From JBKHJA01 sp046538375 (GTDB lineage: Bacteria > Acidobacteriota > Aminicenantia > Aminicenantales > Aminicenantaceae), in contig JBKHJA010000061.1 of the NCBI GenBank assembly GCA_046538375.1, positions 1 through 15,237 on the forward strand: a stretch of 15,237 nucleotides of DNA. The letters run 5' to 3'. The notes under the pieces are model-generated. The model was not told where the DNA came from and searched no databases. It worked only from the letters and a program-made list of their open reading frames with translations. Made by a program: the position numbers and the translations under genes. Position 1 is the first letter of the stretch; each line of letters begins with the position of its first letter. Shown here one piece after another: positions 7,438-14,709 of the stretch.

Positions 7438-10400
7438 CTATTCTCCTTTTAAGATTTGAGGAACATCGATCCCCCAGGGCAAGATTTCTTCTTTCTCTTC
7501 TTTTTCCAATTCCACATTCAAACACAGACTCTGGAGTTCCCGAATCAAAACATTCACCGACTCAGGAAGTCCTGGTTTGAAATCCAGATCCCCCTTGACA
7601 ATGGCCTCATAGATCTTGGCTCTCCCTTCCACATCATCAGATTTGGCAGTGAGAAGTTCCTGGAGGGTGTAAGCGGCTCCGTAGGCTTCCAGAGCCCAGA
7701 CTTCCATCTCTCCAAACCGTTGTCCCCCGAATTGTGCTTTTCCTCCTAACGGTTGTTGGGTGATGAGAGAATAAGGGCCGGTAGAACGGGCATGAATTTT
7801 ATCATCCACAAGATGGTAGAGTTTCATGATGTATATATAACCTACAGTGACATCATGATCCAGCAGCTCTCCGGTTATCCCGTCATAAAGAGGGACTTTT
7901 CCTGACTCAGGAAGTCCTGCTTTCTTCAGAAGTTTTTTTATATCATTTTCGGGAACACCATCGAACACAGGGGAAGAAATCCAAAGGCCGAGCTTCTTGG
8001 CAGCCCAACCCAAATGGGTCTCCAGAATCTGGCCTACATTCATCCGGGATGGCACTCCCAAAGGATTCAGCACAATTTCCACTGCTGTTCCATCGGGCAG
8101 CCGAGGCATATCTTCTTCAGGTACAATCTTGGCAATCACTCCCTTGTTGCCGTGGCGCCCTGAAATCTTATCTCCCACCGATAGCTTTCTCTTCATGGCG
8201 ATATAGACTTTGATGGCTTGAATCACACCAGGAGCCAATTCATCCCCTTTTCTGAGCACTTCCACTTTCTCCTTAAAAATGGATTTGAGAGCATCGATTT
8301 GACGTTTCACTTTTATGTCGATATCTTTTATTCTTTTTTCTCTACTGCGGTCTGCTTTCAATTTCAATTTTTTGATATCTTCTGGCCTCAGCTTTTCCAG
8401 AATCTTCTCATCCAGGTTCTGTCCTTTTTTCAACTTGAGGTCACCTATTTTTTGATCTTTCTCTGCTTTCTCTCCTTTGATTACGTTTTTTATCCGTCTC
8501 CACTTTTCTCCTTGTAAAATGCTTATCTCATCTTCCAGATTTCTCTTCATCCTGGCTACTTCTTCTCTTTCTATTGCCTTAGCCCGTGGCCCTTTTTCAA
8601 TGCCGCGTCGTGAGAAAATCTTGACATCGATCACTGTCCCCTCAATTCCAGGAGAACAGTACAGAGAGGCATCTTTCACATCCAGAGCTTTTTCCCCGAA
8701 TATGGCCTTGAGGAGTTTTTCCTCTGGAGATAGCTGAGTTTCACCCTTGGGAGCCACCTTTCCTACCAGCACATCCCCTGATTTCACCTGAGCTCCGATC
8801 CTGACTATGCCGTTTTCATCCAAATTCCGAAGTACGTTTTCCGGAACGTTGGGAATATCTCTGGTTATTTCTTCCGGGCCTAATTTTGTATCCCGGGCTT
8901 CTATGGTTTCTTCAACGATATGAGTGGAAGTGAAGATATCATCTTTGATCAACTTTTCACTGACGATTATAGCGTCCTCAAAGTTATATCCTCTCCACGG
9001 CATAAACGCACAGAGCACGTTGCGTCCCAGGGAAACTTCTCCTTTATCTGTGCAGGAACTGTCGGCCAGAATTTGCCCTTTGACCACTCTATCTCCTTTT
9101 CTGACAATAGGTCGATGGTTTATACAAGTGTTCTGGTTTGTCCGTAAGAACTTTGTCAGAAGATAGAGATCGGTACCCACTTCATGTCCTCTAGCATTTC
9201 CCTGTTCATCGACTCTGACCAGGATTCTTTCTGCATCCACAAATTCTACCACACCTGATCGTCTGCAAACGATGACATCTCCTGATCCTTTGGCCACCAG
9301 GTGCTCCATTCCTGTTCCTACCAGAGGTGCCTCTGGCCGGAGAAGGGGAACAGCCTGTCTCTGCATGTTTGATCCCATCAACGCCCGGTTAGCATCATCA
9401 TGCTCTAAAAACGGAATCAAAGAAGCAGAGAGAGAAACCAGTTGTTTGGGGGAAACATCGATATAGTCTATTTGTTCCGGGGGGATAAGCCGGAAATTGC
9501 CCGCCTGCCTGGCACTGACCAGTTCATTGACAAGATTTCCATTCTCATCCACCGGAGCATTAGCCTGGGCAACAGTGTATTTCTCTTCTTCCCAAGCGGT
9601 GAGATAAAAACAGTGAGGCTCCACAACGGGGAATTGATTTTTCTTGCTCTTGGTTAATTCCTTGGCTTCCTTTTCCAGCTGGGCCTTTTCCACAATTTCT
9701 CCAACCTTAAACGGACTGCTTCCCGGGTGGAGAATCTTGACGTAGTCTATTATCTTTCCATCTTTGACTTTTCGGTAGGGAGTTTCCACAAAGCCAAAAT
9801 CATTCACCCGGGCAAAACAACTGAGAGAAGAAATCAAACCGATATTGGGTCCTTCCGGAGTCTCGATGGGACAGATTCTCCCATAGTGAGAAGACTGGAT
9901 GTCTCTCACCTCAAAGCCTGCTCTCTCACGACTCAAGCCCCCAGGGCCCAAAGCACTGAGGCGGCGTTTATGAGTGATTTCTGCCAGGCTGTTGATCTGA
10001 TCCATGAACTGAGAAAGTTGAGAGCTGCCGAAGAATTCTTTCAAGGCTGCGATCACCGGTTTGGAATTGATCAGATCTTGGGGCATGGCCGAGGCCAGAT
10101 CTGCGGCCACAGTCATTTTTTCCTTGATGGTTCTTTCCATCCGGGTCAACCCGATCCGGAAAGCGTTCTCCACCAGTTCTCCTACCGAGCGCACTCTTCG
10201 GTTTCCCAAGTGATCGATGTCGTCAACTGCTCCCTCTCCTCTTCGCAGACGAAGCAGATATTTGATCACTTCGACAAAATCCATGGGAGAGAGTGTTTTC
10301 TCTTCCAAAGGTGTCTGCAGGCTTAATTTGATGTTCATCTTGAGCCGGCCGATGCGTGAGAAATTGTACTTCTGCGGATTAAAAAACAGGTTGTGAAAAA

Positions 10401-11718
10401 GATTATGAGCACTTTCCATGGTATGGGGTTCTCCTGGCCTTAGTTTTCTGTAAATTTCTGCCAGAGCTTGATTGGTATCCTTGGTGACATCCTTTTTCAA
10501 AGTGTTGGAAATAAACTCGCCGCATTCATCTTTCTCTGGAAAGAACACTTCAAAAGGCTCTTTCCCGGCGAACAACTTATCTCTCCGGCTATCATCAATG
10601 GGTTCGTTTGTTTTCACTATTCCCTTGATAGTGACAGTGGAAAAGGCCCCTTTCAACTCTCTCTCTGAAACAGGTATTCTGTCTAATTTGAGGTCTTTGA
10701 GTTTTTGGAACAGTTCCTTGTTGATCTTCTTCCTGGCCTTAACCACCACTTTCCCTGTTTTTGGATGTTTGATATCTTCACTGATTGTCTTACCGATCAT
10801 ATTTTCTGTGAGTTCCCAGTGGGCCTTGCCATCTTCAGGAAATATCTTGTATGTCTTATAGAAAAGACGAAGAATTTGCTCATCTGATCCGAAACCCAGG
10901 GATTTCAAGAACACTGAAGCCAGGAACTTCTTTTTCCGGTCCAATCGCACATTCAGGAGATTCTTGCTGTCAAACTCAAACTCAACCCAGGCTCCCCGAT
11001 AGGGGATGATCTTCCCCACATAAAAACCTTTTCTATCTCCTGCCCTGAAAAACACTCCTGGGGATCTCTGGAGTTGACTGACAATCACTCTTTCGATTCC
11101 GTTAAAGATGAAGGTCCCTTTATCCGTCATCAACGGAAAATCACCAAAATAAACTTCTTGTTCTTTGATGTGCTTCAGTCGTTTGGCTTTTGTGGCTGGG
11201 TCTTTTTCCCATGAAATCAACCTCACCTTCAATCTCAACGGCACAGCGTAGGTGTAGCCTTTCTCAAGACATTCGTTTGGACTGTATTTCATCTTCAGCG
11301 TTACTCTGTCACCGCAGTGGGAACAAAGGGGAATCTCGATTTTTTTCATAGCCCCGCAATAGGGGCAAATTTCCTTTTCTGTTAGCTCCACTTCAGCGGG
11401 CAGAAGAGTTCCGCAGGCATTGCACTGATAACGGGAATTCTCCACTCCTTTCAACCGACCACACTTGCATTCCCAATTGCCGATGGAATAGCTGATAAAA
11501 TCCAACTGAGTGGTTTCTTTGAAATCAGAGATGGGGAAAATATCTCTAAAGGCAGCTTCCAATCCCACTTCTTTCCTCTCCTCTGGAAGGAGATCCATTT
11601 GGAGAAATTGGGCATAGGACTGCTTTTGAATATCAAGCAAATCAGGCATGGCAATGCTTGTTTTGATTTGGGAAAAATCCAGTCTTTCTCGATAAATGTT
11701 TTTTAATTCTTTAGACAT
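7438..11718 (-). CDS. rpoB: DNA-directed RNA polymerase subunit beta (with Cys-rich insertion)
   Basis: This is the beta subunit of core RNA polymerase, 1426 residues against 1342 in E. coli. Recognisable blocks include the GTFIFNGIERVIVSQLQRSP protrusion segment (201-220) and the rifampicin region SQLSQFMDQINSLAEITHKR (566-585). They also include HYGRICPIETPEGPNIG (611-627) and the catalytic-side GDKISGRHGNKG (1182-1193). D573, H583 and S588 match E. coli D516, H526 and S531, whereas I575 replaces N518. A Lys/Glu-rich helical insertion (about 1048-1156) corresponds to the proteobacterial insertion before the GDK motif. Unusual are an insertion with four CxC/CxxC knuckles at about 81-141 and a 21-residue tail after the usual NVELE end. 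The ATG at 11716-11718 has only a modest GAGAG Shine-Dalgarno (11726-11730) next to a hairpin. The stop overlaps the rpoC Shine-Dalgarno region. Confidence 0.98.
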   Translation of the reverse strand: MSKELKNIYRERLDFSQIKTSIAMPDLLDIQKQSYAQFLQMDLLPEERKEVGLEAAFRDIFPISDFKETTQLDFISYSIGNWECKCGRLKGVENSRYQCNACGTLLPAEVELTEKEICPYCGAMKKIEIPLCSHCGDRVTLKMKYSPNECLEKGYTYAVPLRLKVRLISWEKDPATKAKRLKHIKEQEVYFGDFPLMTDKGTFIFNGIERVIVSQLQRSPGVFFRAGDRKGFYVGKIIPYRGAWVEFEFDSKNLLNVRLDRKKKFLASVFLKSLGFGSDEQILRLFYKTYKIFPEDGKAHWELTENMIGKTISEDIKHPKTGKVVVKARKKINKELFQKLKDLKLDRIPVSERELKGAFSTVTIKGIVKTNEPIDDSRRDKLFAGKEPFEVFFPEKDECGEFISNTLKKDVTKDTNQALAEIYRKLRPGEPHTMESAHNLFHNLFFNPQKYNFSRIGRLKMNIKLSLQTPLEEKTLSPMDFVEVIKYLLRLRRGEGAVDDIDHLGNRRVRSVGELVENAFRIGLTRMERTIKEKMTVAADLASAMPQDLINSKPVIAALKEFFGSSQLSQFMDQINSLAEITHKRRLSALGPGGLSRERAGFEVRDIQSSHYGRICPIETPEGPNIGLISSLSCFARVNDFGFVETPYRKVKDGKIIDYVKILHPGSSPFKVGEIVEKAQLEKEAKELTKSKKNQFPVVEPHCFYLTAWEEEKYTVAQANAPVDENGNLVNELVSARQAGNFRLIPPEQIDYIDVSPKQLVSLSASLIPFLEHDDANRALMGSNMQRQAVPLLRPEAPLVGTGMEHLVAKGSGDVIVCRRSGVVEFVDAERILVRVDEQGNARGHEVGTDLYLLTKFLRTNQNTCINHRPIVRKGDRVVKGQILADSSCTDKGEVSLGRNVLCAFMPWRGYNFEDAIIVSEKLIKDDIFTSTHIVEETIEARDTKLGPEEITRDIPNVPENVLRNLDENGIVRIGAQVKSGDVLVGKVAPKGETQLSPEEKLLKAIFGEKALDVKDASLYCSPGIEGTVIDVKIFSRRGIEKGPRAKAIEREEVARMKRNLEDEISILQGEKWRRIKNVIKGEKAEKDQKIGDLKLKKGQNLDEKILEKLRPEDIKKLKLKADRSREKRIKDIDIKVKRQIDALKSIFKEKVEVLRKGDELAPGVIQAIKVYIAMKRKLSVGDKISGRHGNKGVIAKIVPEEDMPRLPDGTAVEIVLNPLGVPSRMNVGQILETHLGWAAKKLGLWISSPVFDGVPENDIKKLLKKAGLPESGKVPLYDGITGELLDHDVTVGYIYIMKLYHLVDDKIHARSTGPYSLITQQPLGGKAQFGGQRFGEMEVWALEAYGAAYTLQELLTAKSDDVEGRAKIYEAIVKGDLDFKPGLPESVNVLIRELQSLCLNVELEKEEKEEILPWGIDVPQILKGE
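11296..11478 (-). other. Putative double zinc-ribbon insertion within RpoB
   Basis: Codons for RpoB residues 81-141 sit between ISYSIG and the conserved KYSPNECLEKGYTYAVPLRL segment. E. coli beta has only a few residues at that place. Eight cysteines form two four-Cys sets: C84-x-C86-x12-C99-x2-C102 and C118-x2-C121-x10-C132-x2-C135. Three of the four knuckles end in CG (CKCG, CNACG, CPYCG and CSHCG all have Gly after the last Cys), the usual turn of zinc ribbons. By homology the insertion falls in the protrusion domain near the upstream or non-template DNA side. Zinc binding and function are inferred. Confidence 0.8.
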
Positions 11719-11730
11719 TCTTTTTCTCTC

Positions 11731-11770
11731 TCAACAGAGATTTTTATTTAAAAAACTTCTCATTTGTTGA
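11731..11770 (-). promoter_or_regulatory. Imperfect hairpin in the rplL-rpoB gap
   Basis: Reading the minus strand, TCAACA pairs with TGTTGA (6 bp), GAGA with TCTC (4 bp) and TTTTT with AAAAA (5 bp), around a 5-base loop at 11746-11750. All 15 bases of the 3' arm (11731-11745) are paired. The 5' arm has two bulges (AAT and AG). The hairpin nearly fills the 55-base gap and abuts the rpoB Shine-Dalgarno. E. coli has a partial terminator and an RNase III site at this same junction. There is no U run after the stem, so processing or translational control fits better than termination. Confidence 0.55.
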
Positions 11771-11773
11771 TTT

Positions 11774-12277
11774 TTACTGCAATTCAACCTCCGCTCCCAC
11801 TTCTTCAAATTTCTTCTTTATTTCCTCTGCTTCTTCCTTGGGTATCCCTTCCTTCACCGGCTTAGGAGCGCTGTCCACCAAATCTTTGGCTTCTTTCAAG
11901 CCCAGGCTGGTCACCTCTCGAACTGTCTTGATGACATTTATTTTCTTGTCACCGATGCTCTTGAGGACAACGGTAAACTCTGTTTTCTCCTCTTCCGGTT
12001 TGGCTTCACCTTGAGGAGCAGCCGCACCGGGAGCAGCCATGGGAACAGCTGCTGCACTTATGCCGTAACGTTCTTCGAATTCTTTGATGTATTCAGCCAG
12101 CTCCAAAACTGTCAAGTTATCCAGATGATCGAAAAATTCATCCTTGGTCAACTTAGAAGTCTTTTTCTTCTCTTCTTTAGGAGTAACTTTTTCCTTTTTT
12201 TCCTTAGCTTCTTTTCCTTTGGTCTCTTTTTCTTTTGTCTCTTTTTTCTTAGCTTCTTTTGGTTGTGCTTTGGACAT
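11774..12277 (-). CDS. rplL: 50S ribosomal protein L7/L12 with Lys/Glu-rich N-terminal extension
   Basis: L7/L12 is the multicopy stalk protein that recruits translation GTPases. The product is 167 residues against about 120-130 in most bacteria. The canonical N-terminal dimerisation domain starts near residue 43 (LTKDEFFDHLDNLTVLELAE). An Ala/Pro/Gly hinge (about 75-98) and the C-terminal GTPase-contact domain with GLKEAKDLVD (126-135) follow. Residues 1-42 are almost entirely Lys and Glu, with repeated KEAK/KETK units. The start is the ATG at 12275-12277 with GGAGGT at 12282-12287 four bases upstream. A TTG at residue 43 could give a normal-length protein but has no good Shine-Dalgarno, so the extension is probably translated. 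The gene lies 14 bases after rplJ and 55 before rpoB. Confidence 0.96.
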   Translation of the reverse strand: MSKAQPKEAKKKETKEKETKGKEAKEKKEKVTPKEEKKKTSKLTKDEFFDHLDNLTVLELAEYIKEFEERYGISAAAVPMAAPGAAAPQGEAKPEEEKTEFTVVLKSIGDKKINVIKTVREVTSLGLKEAKDLVDSAPKPVKEGIPKEEAEEIKKKFEEVGAEVELQ

Positions 12278-12291
12278 TTTTACCTCCAACC

Positions 12292-12804
12292 CTATTTTTT
12301 TGATTTTAATTGACTCAACAACCGACCTAAGCTACTTAAAGGGGCTTGCCAAGTCCTTGTTAACTTTATCAGCGGAAAGGCTAACATGTAGGCCATTTTT
12401 GACAACAGCTCATCCCGAGAATTCAAGCTGGCTATTTCTTCAAATTGCTCTCCCCCAAAAATCTGACCTTCCAGGAGGCCTCCTTTCACGGTCAGCACTT
12501 TATGTTGATCGGAAAAATCTTTGATCAGGCGGGCCAGTCCAATGGGGTTTTGTGAAGCCCAGGCTAGGGCAGTGGGTCCTTGAAGATAGTTCTTGAAATC
12601 TTCTGGAAAATCTTCATGTAAGGCTCTAAGGGCAAGCCTGTTCTTGATGACTTTAAAAGAATAAGACTGCTGCTTGAACCTTTTTCTTAACTCCACCGCC
12701 TGAGATACGGACATATTCATGAAATTCACTAAATAAAAAGATTCATTTTCATCAAAAACCTGTTTGAGATCCTTGACTTGAGCTTCCTTTTCTTCTCTCT
12801 TCAT
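12292..12804 (-). CDS. rplJ: 50S ribosomal protein L10
   Basis: L10 anchors L7/L12 dimers to 23S rRNA at the base of the stalk. The product is 170 residues, a usual length. It shows an N-terminal RNA/L11-binding domain with ESFYLVNFMNMSVSQAVELR (21-40) and FKVIKNRLALRAL (49-61). The LQGPTALAWA (73-82) and VKGGLLEGQIF (105-115) segments follow. A C-terminal helix (about 130-165) would carry the L7/L12 sites. The ATG at 12802-12804 has AGGAG upstream, only nine bases after the rplA stop. In E. coli, L10 represses translation by binding a long leader ahead of rplJ. There is no intergenic room for such a leader here, so any target would lie within rplA (inference). Confidence 0.97.
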   Translation of the reverse strand: MKREEKEAQVKDLKQVFDENESFYLVNFMNMSVSQAVELRKRFKQQSYSFKVIKNRLALRALHEDFPEDFKNYLQGPTALAWASQNPIGLARLIKDFSDQHKVLTVKGGLLEGQIFGGEQFEEIASLNSRDELLSKMAYMLAFPLIKLTRTWQAPLSSLGRLLSQLKSKK

Positions 12805-12813
12805 TTTCCTCTC

Positions 12814-13509
12814 CTATTTCTCTATGACATCATCAGAAATCCTCAGCGAAGGTCCCATGGTGGAAGAAATATGAATACTTTTTATGTATTTTCCCTTGGA
12901 TGCAGGGGGCTTGGCCTGCAGAACCGCTTGAATAAAAGCTTTTGTATTCTCCCTCAATTTTTTTTCTGTGAATGACTTCTTGCCCACAGAAGAATGGACA
13001 TTCCCCGATTTATCCACTCTGTATTCAACTCTGCCGGATTTGATTTCTTCAATGGTCTTTTTGAGCTCAAAGGTCACTGTTCCCGACTTAGGATTAGGCA
13101 TCAATCCCTTAGGACCAAGAATACGACCTAATTTTCCCACTGATCTCATCATGTCAGGCGTGGAAATCACCACATCAAAATCTGTCCATCCCTTGGATAT
13201 TTTTTCGATGACCTCCTCTCCTCCCACATAATCAGCCCCGGCCTCTTCTGCCTCTTTCACCTTCTCTCCTGAAGCAATGGCACAGACCTTCTTGGTTTTT
13301 CCCGTCCCGTGAGGAAGCACCACTGTACCTCTCACCATTTGATCAGAATGTTTGGGATTGACTCCTAAACGGAGGGCGATATCCACGCTCTCATCGAATT
13401 TAGCGTAACTGTTGTTTTTAACAAAGCTGACTGCCTCTTGAAGAGAATATTCCTGTTTATCCATAGTTTTTTCTTTTGTTTTGATGTAGTTTTTACCTCT
13501 TCTGCTCAC
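12814..13509 (-). CDS. rplA: 50S ribosomal protein L1
   Basis: L1 forms the mobile stalk that assists E-site tRNA release and acts as a translational repressor of the L11-L1 transcript in E. coli. The product is 231 residues, a normal length. It has FDESVDIALRLGVNPKHSDQ (40-59), VRGTVVLPHGTGK and the signature GRILGPKGLMPNPKSGTVT. I chose the GTG at 13507-13509, which gives MSRRGKNYI. It has GGAG at 13517-13520 with seven-base spacing, and its length fits the family. A TTG two codons upstream sits against that GGAG, and a later ATG (residue 16) lacks an RBS. The chosen start overlaps rplK by 17 bases, which implies translational coupling. Confidence 0.95.
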   Translation of the reverse strand: MSRRGKNYIKTKEKTMDKQEYSLQEAVSFVKNNSYAKFDESVDIALRLGVNPKHSDQMVRGTVVLPHGTGKTKKVCAIASGEKVKEAEEAGADYVGGEEVIEKISKGWTDFDVVISTPDMMRSVGKLGRILGPKGLMPNPKSGTVTFELKKTIEEIKSGRVEYRVDKSGNVHSSVGKKSFTEKKLRENTKAFIQAVLQAKPPASKGKYIKSIHISSTMGPSLRISDDVIEK

Positions 13510-13933
13510 TGACAATCTCCAATCCCATGTTTCTGGCTGTCCCCTCGATAATTCTCTGGGCAGCCTCTAAATCATCAGCATTGAGATCAGCCATTTTGAC
13601 CTTGGCTATCTCCTCAATCTGTTCAGGGGTGACCTGACCCACCTTTTCCTTGTTAGGAGTTCCTGACCCTTTGGCAATACCGGCTGCCTTTTTCAAAAGA
13701 AAGGAAGCAGGAGGAGTTTTGACTATGAAATTGAAACTCCGGTCTTTGAAAACAGTAATAATGACCGGAACAATGGTCCCTTCCTCCATTTTGGCTGTCT
13801 TCTCGTTAAACTGACGGACAAAATCCATGATGTTGACGTTGTGCTGTCCTAAAGCTGGACCTACGGGGGGTGCTGGACTGGCCTGGCCAGCCACGATTTG
13901 AAGCCTGATCTTAACGACCACTTGTTTGGACAT
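13493..13933 (-). CDS. rplK: 50S ribosomal protein L11
   Basis: L11 binds the GTPase-associated region of 23S rRNA and is the site of thiostrepton action. The product is 146 residues, slightly longer than the usual 141-142 because of the C-terminal end. The N-terminal domain has IRLQIVAGQASPAPPVGPAL (9-28) with the conserved prolines, followed by GQHNVNIMDF. The rRNA-binding domain carries TPPASFLLKKAAGI (73-86) and GTARNMGLEI. The ATG at 13931-13933 has AGGAGG four bases upstream, eight bases after the nusG stop. It overlaps rplA downstream. Confidence 0.97.
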   Translation of the reverse strand: MSKQVVVKIRLQIVAGQASPAPPVGPALGQHNVNIMDFVRQFNEKTAKMEEGTIVPVIITVFKDRSFNFIVKTPPASFLLKKAAGIAKGSGTPNKEKVGQVTPEQIEEIAKVKMADLNADDLEAAQRIIEGTARNMGLEIVSEQKR

Positions 13934-13941
13934 TTTCCCTC

Positions 13942-14472
13942 CTATATTTTCTCCACCTGCAAAAACTCTAATTCTACAGGAGTGGAGCGTCCGAAAATGG
14001 TGACCAACACCTTCAAAGTATTCCTCTCGTGATTCACTTCTTCTACGATTCCGTTAAAATTGTAGAAAGGTCCATCTATGATCCGCACCGCCTCTCCTTT
14101 TTCGTAAGTGTGTTTGGGTTTTGGCTTTTCAGAGGTTGTTTCCATGTGTTCCACGATCTGTTTGACTTCTTTTCTGCTGAGAGGAGAGGGCCGTTTCCCG
14201 GAGCCCACAAATCCTGTCACTTTGGGTGTTTCACGAATCATATGCCAGTTTTCATCATTCATCTCCATCTCTATCAGGATATAGCCCGGATAAGACCTCT
14301 TGGTGGAGACGACTTTTTTCCCTCCTTTGATTTCCACCACCCCCTCGGTGGGGATGATGATCTTGCCAATCTGGTCTTGGAGGTTCAATTCAGCTGCTTT
14401 CTGACGGACGGACTCAGCCACAAACTTCTCAAATCCAGAATATGTATGAATCACATACCAGTTTTTTGCCAT
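13942..14472 (-). CDS. nusG: Transcription termination/antitermination factor NusG
   Basis: NusG binds the beta' clamp through its NGN domain and contacts Rho or ribosomal S10 through its KOW domain. The product is 176 residues, close to the E. coli length. The NGN domain starts KNWYVIHTYSGFEKFVAE (3-20) and includes SYPGYILIEMEM (60-71) and VTGFVG (85-90). The KOW domain starts with KGEAVRIIDGPFYNFNG (125-141). There are no extra insertions. The ATG at 14470-14472 has a weak Shine-Dalgarno (AGGTTAGG). The gene lies 14 bases downstream of secE, the near-universal arrangement. Confidence 0.97.
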   Translation of the reverse strand: MAKNWYVIHTYSGFEKFVAESVRQKAAELNLQDQIGKIIIPTEGVVEIKGGKKVVSTKRSYPGYILIEMEMNDENWHMIRETPKVTGFVGSGKRPSPLSRKEVKQIVEHMETTSEKPKPKHTYEKGEAVRIIDGPFYNFNGIVEEVNHERNTLKVLVTIFGRSTPVELEFLQVEKI

Positions 14473-14486
14473 TTTAACCTAACCTA

Positions 14487-14696
14487 TCAAAATACAGATT
14501 TGATCTGAGCGATGACCCAAGAAAAAACAATATCCATAAAAAAAAGATAAAATCCGAAGAAGAAGGTAGCCAGTATTACCACTATGGTGGTGTTGTATAC
14601 TTCACCCTTAGAGGGCCAGGTCACTTTTTTCACCTCTGCCCTGACTTCCCTCAGGAAGGGAATAATGCGCTTGTACCACTTCGATTTTTGAGCCAT
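14487..14696 (-). CDS. secE: Preprotein translocase subunit SecE
   Basis: SecE clamps SecY in the inner-membrane protein-export channel. The product is 69 residues, the short single-helix form found in most bacteria, not the three-helix form of E. coli. It has the conserved amphipathic segment FLREVRAEVKKVTWPSKGEV (14-33) and one hydrophobic membrane span at about 35-62. The ATG at 14694-14696 is preceded by AAGGAT. It sits between tRNA-Trp and nusG, the usual place. Confidence 0.96.
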   Translation of the reverse strand: MAQKSKWYKRIIPFLREVRAEVKKVTWPSKGEVYNTTIVVILATFFFGFYLFFMDIVFSWVIAQIKSVF

Positions 14697-14709
14697 TTTT
14701 TATCCTTGT

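Noticed and set aside
7436..7525. Longer start for RpoC adding 30 residues
   Set aside because: The added residues are the rpoB end read out of frame; the ATG at 7433-7435 has a proper RBS and matches the family N terminus.
8251..8577. Lys/Glu-rich helical insertion in RpoB as a novel domain
   Set aside because: Its position and character match the insertion present before the GDK motif in E. coli and other Gram-negative beta subunits.
9727..10326. Plus-strand open frame of 199 codons inside rpoB
   Set aside because: It lies antisense to a strongly conserved part of rpoB, including the rifampicin region; no recognisable protein or promoter context. Treated as a shadow frame.
12278..12289. 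TTG start for L7/L12 four codons upstream of the ATG
   Set aside because: The TTG overlaps the GGAGGT Shine-Dalgarno of the ATG and cannot be the initiation codon served by it.
12011..12524. Plus-strand frames rich in Phe/Ser/Leu that look like membrane proteins
   Set aside because: The hydrophobic runs are the complement of the Lys/Glu codons in the rplL extension, an expected artefact.
13510..13515. TTG start for L1 two codons upstream of the GTG
   Set aside because: It is one base from the GGAG, too close for initiation; the GTG has normal spacing and fits the family N terminus.
14029..14508. Plus-strand open frame of 159 codons antisense to nusG
   Set aside because: The minus strand encodes a complete NusG; the antisense translation shows no family features.
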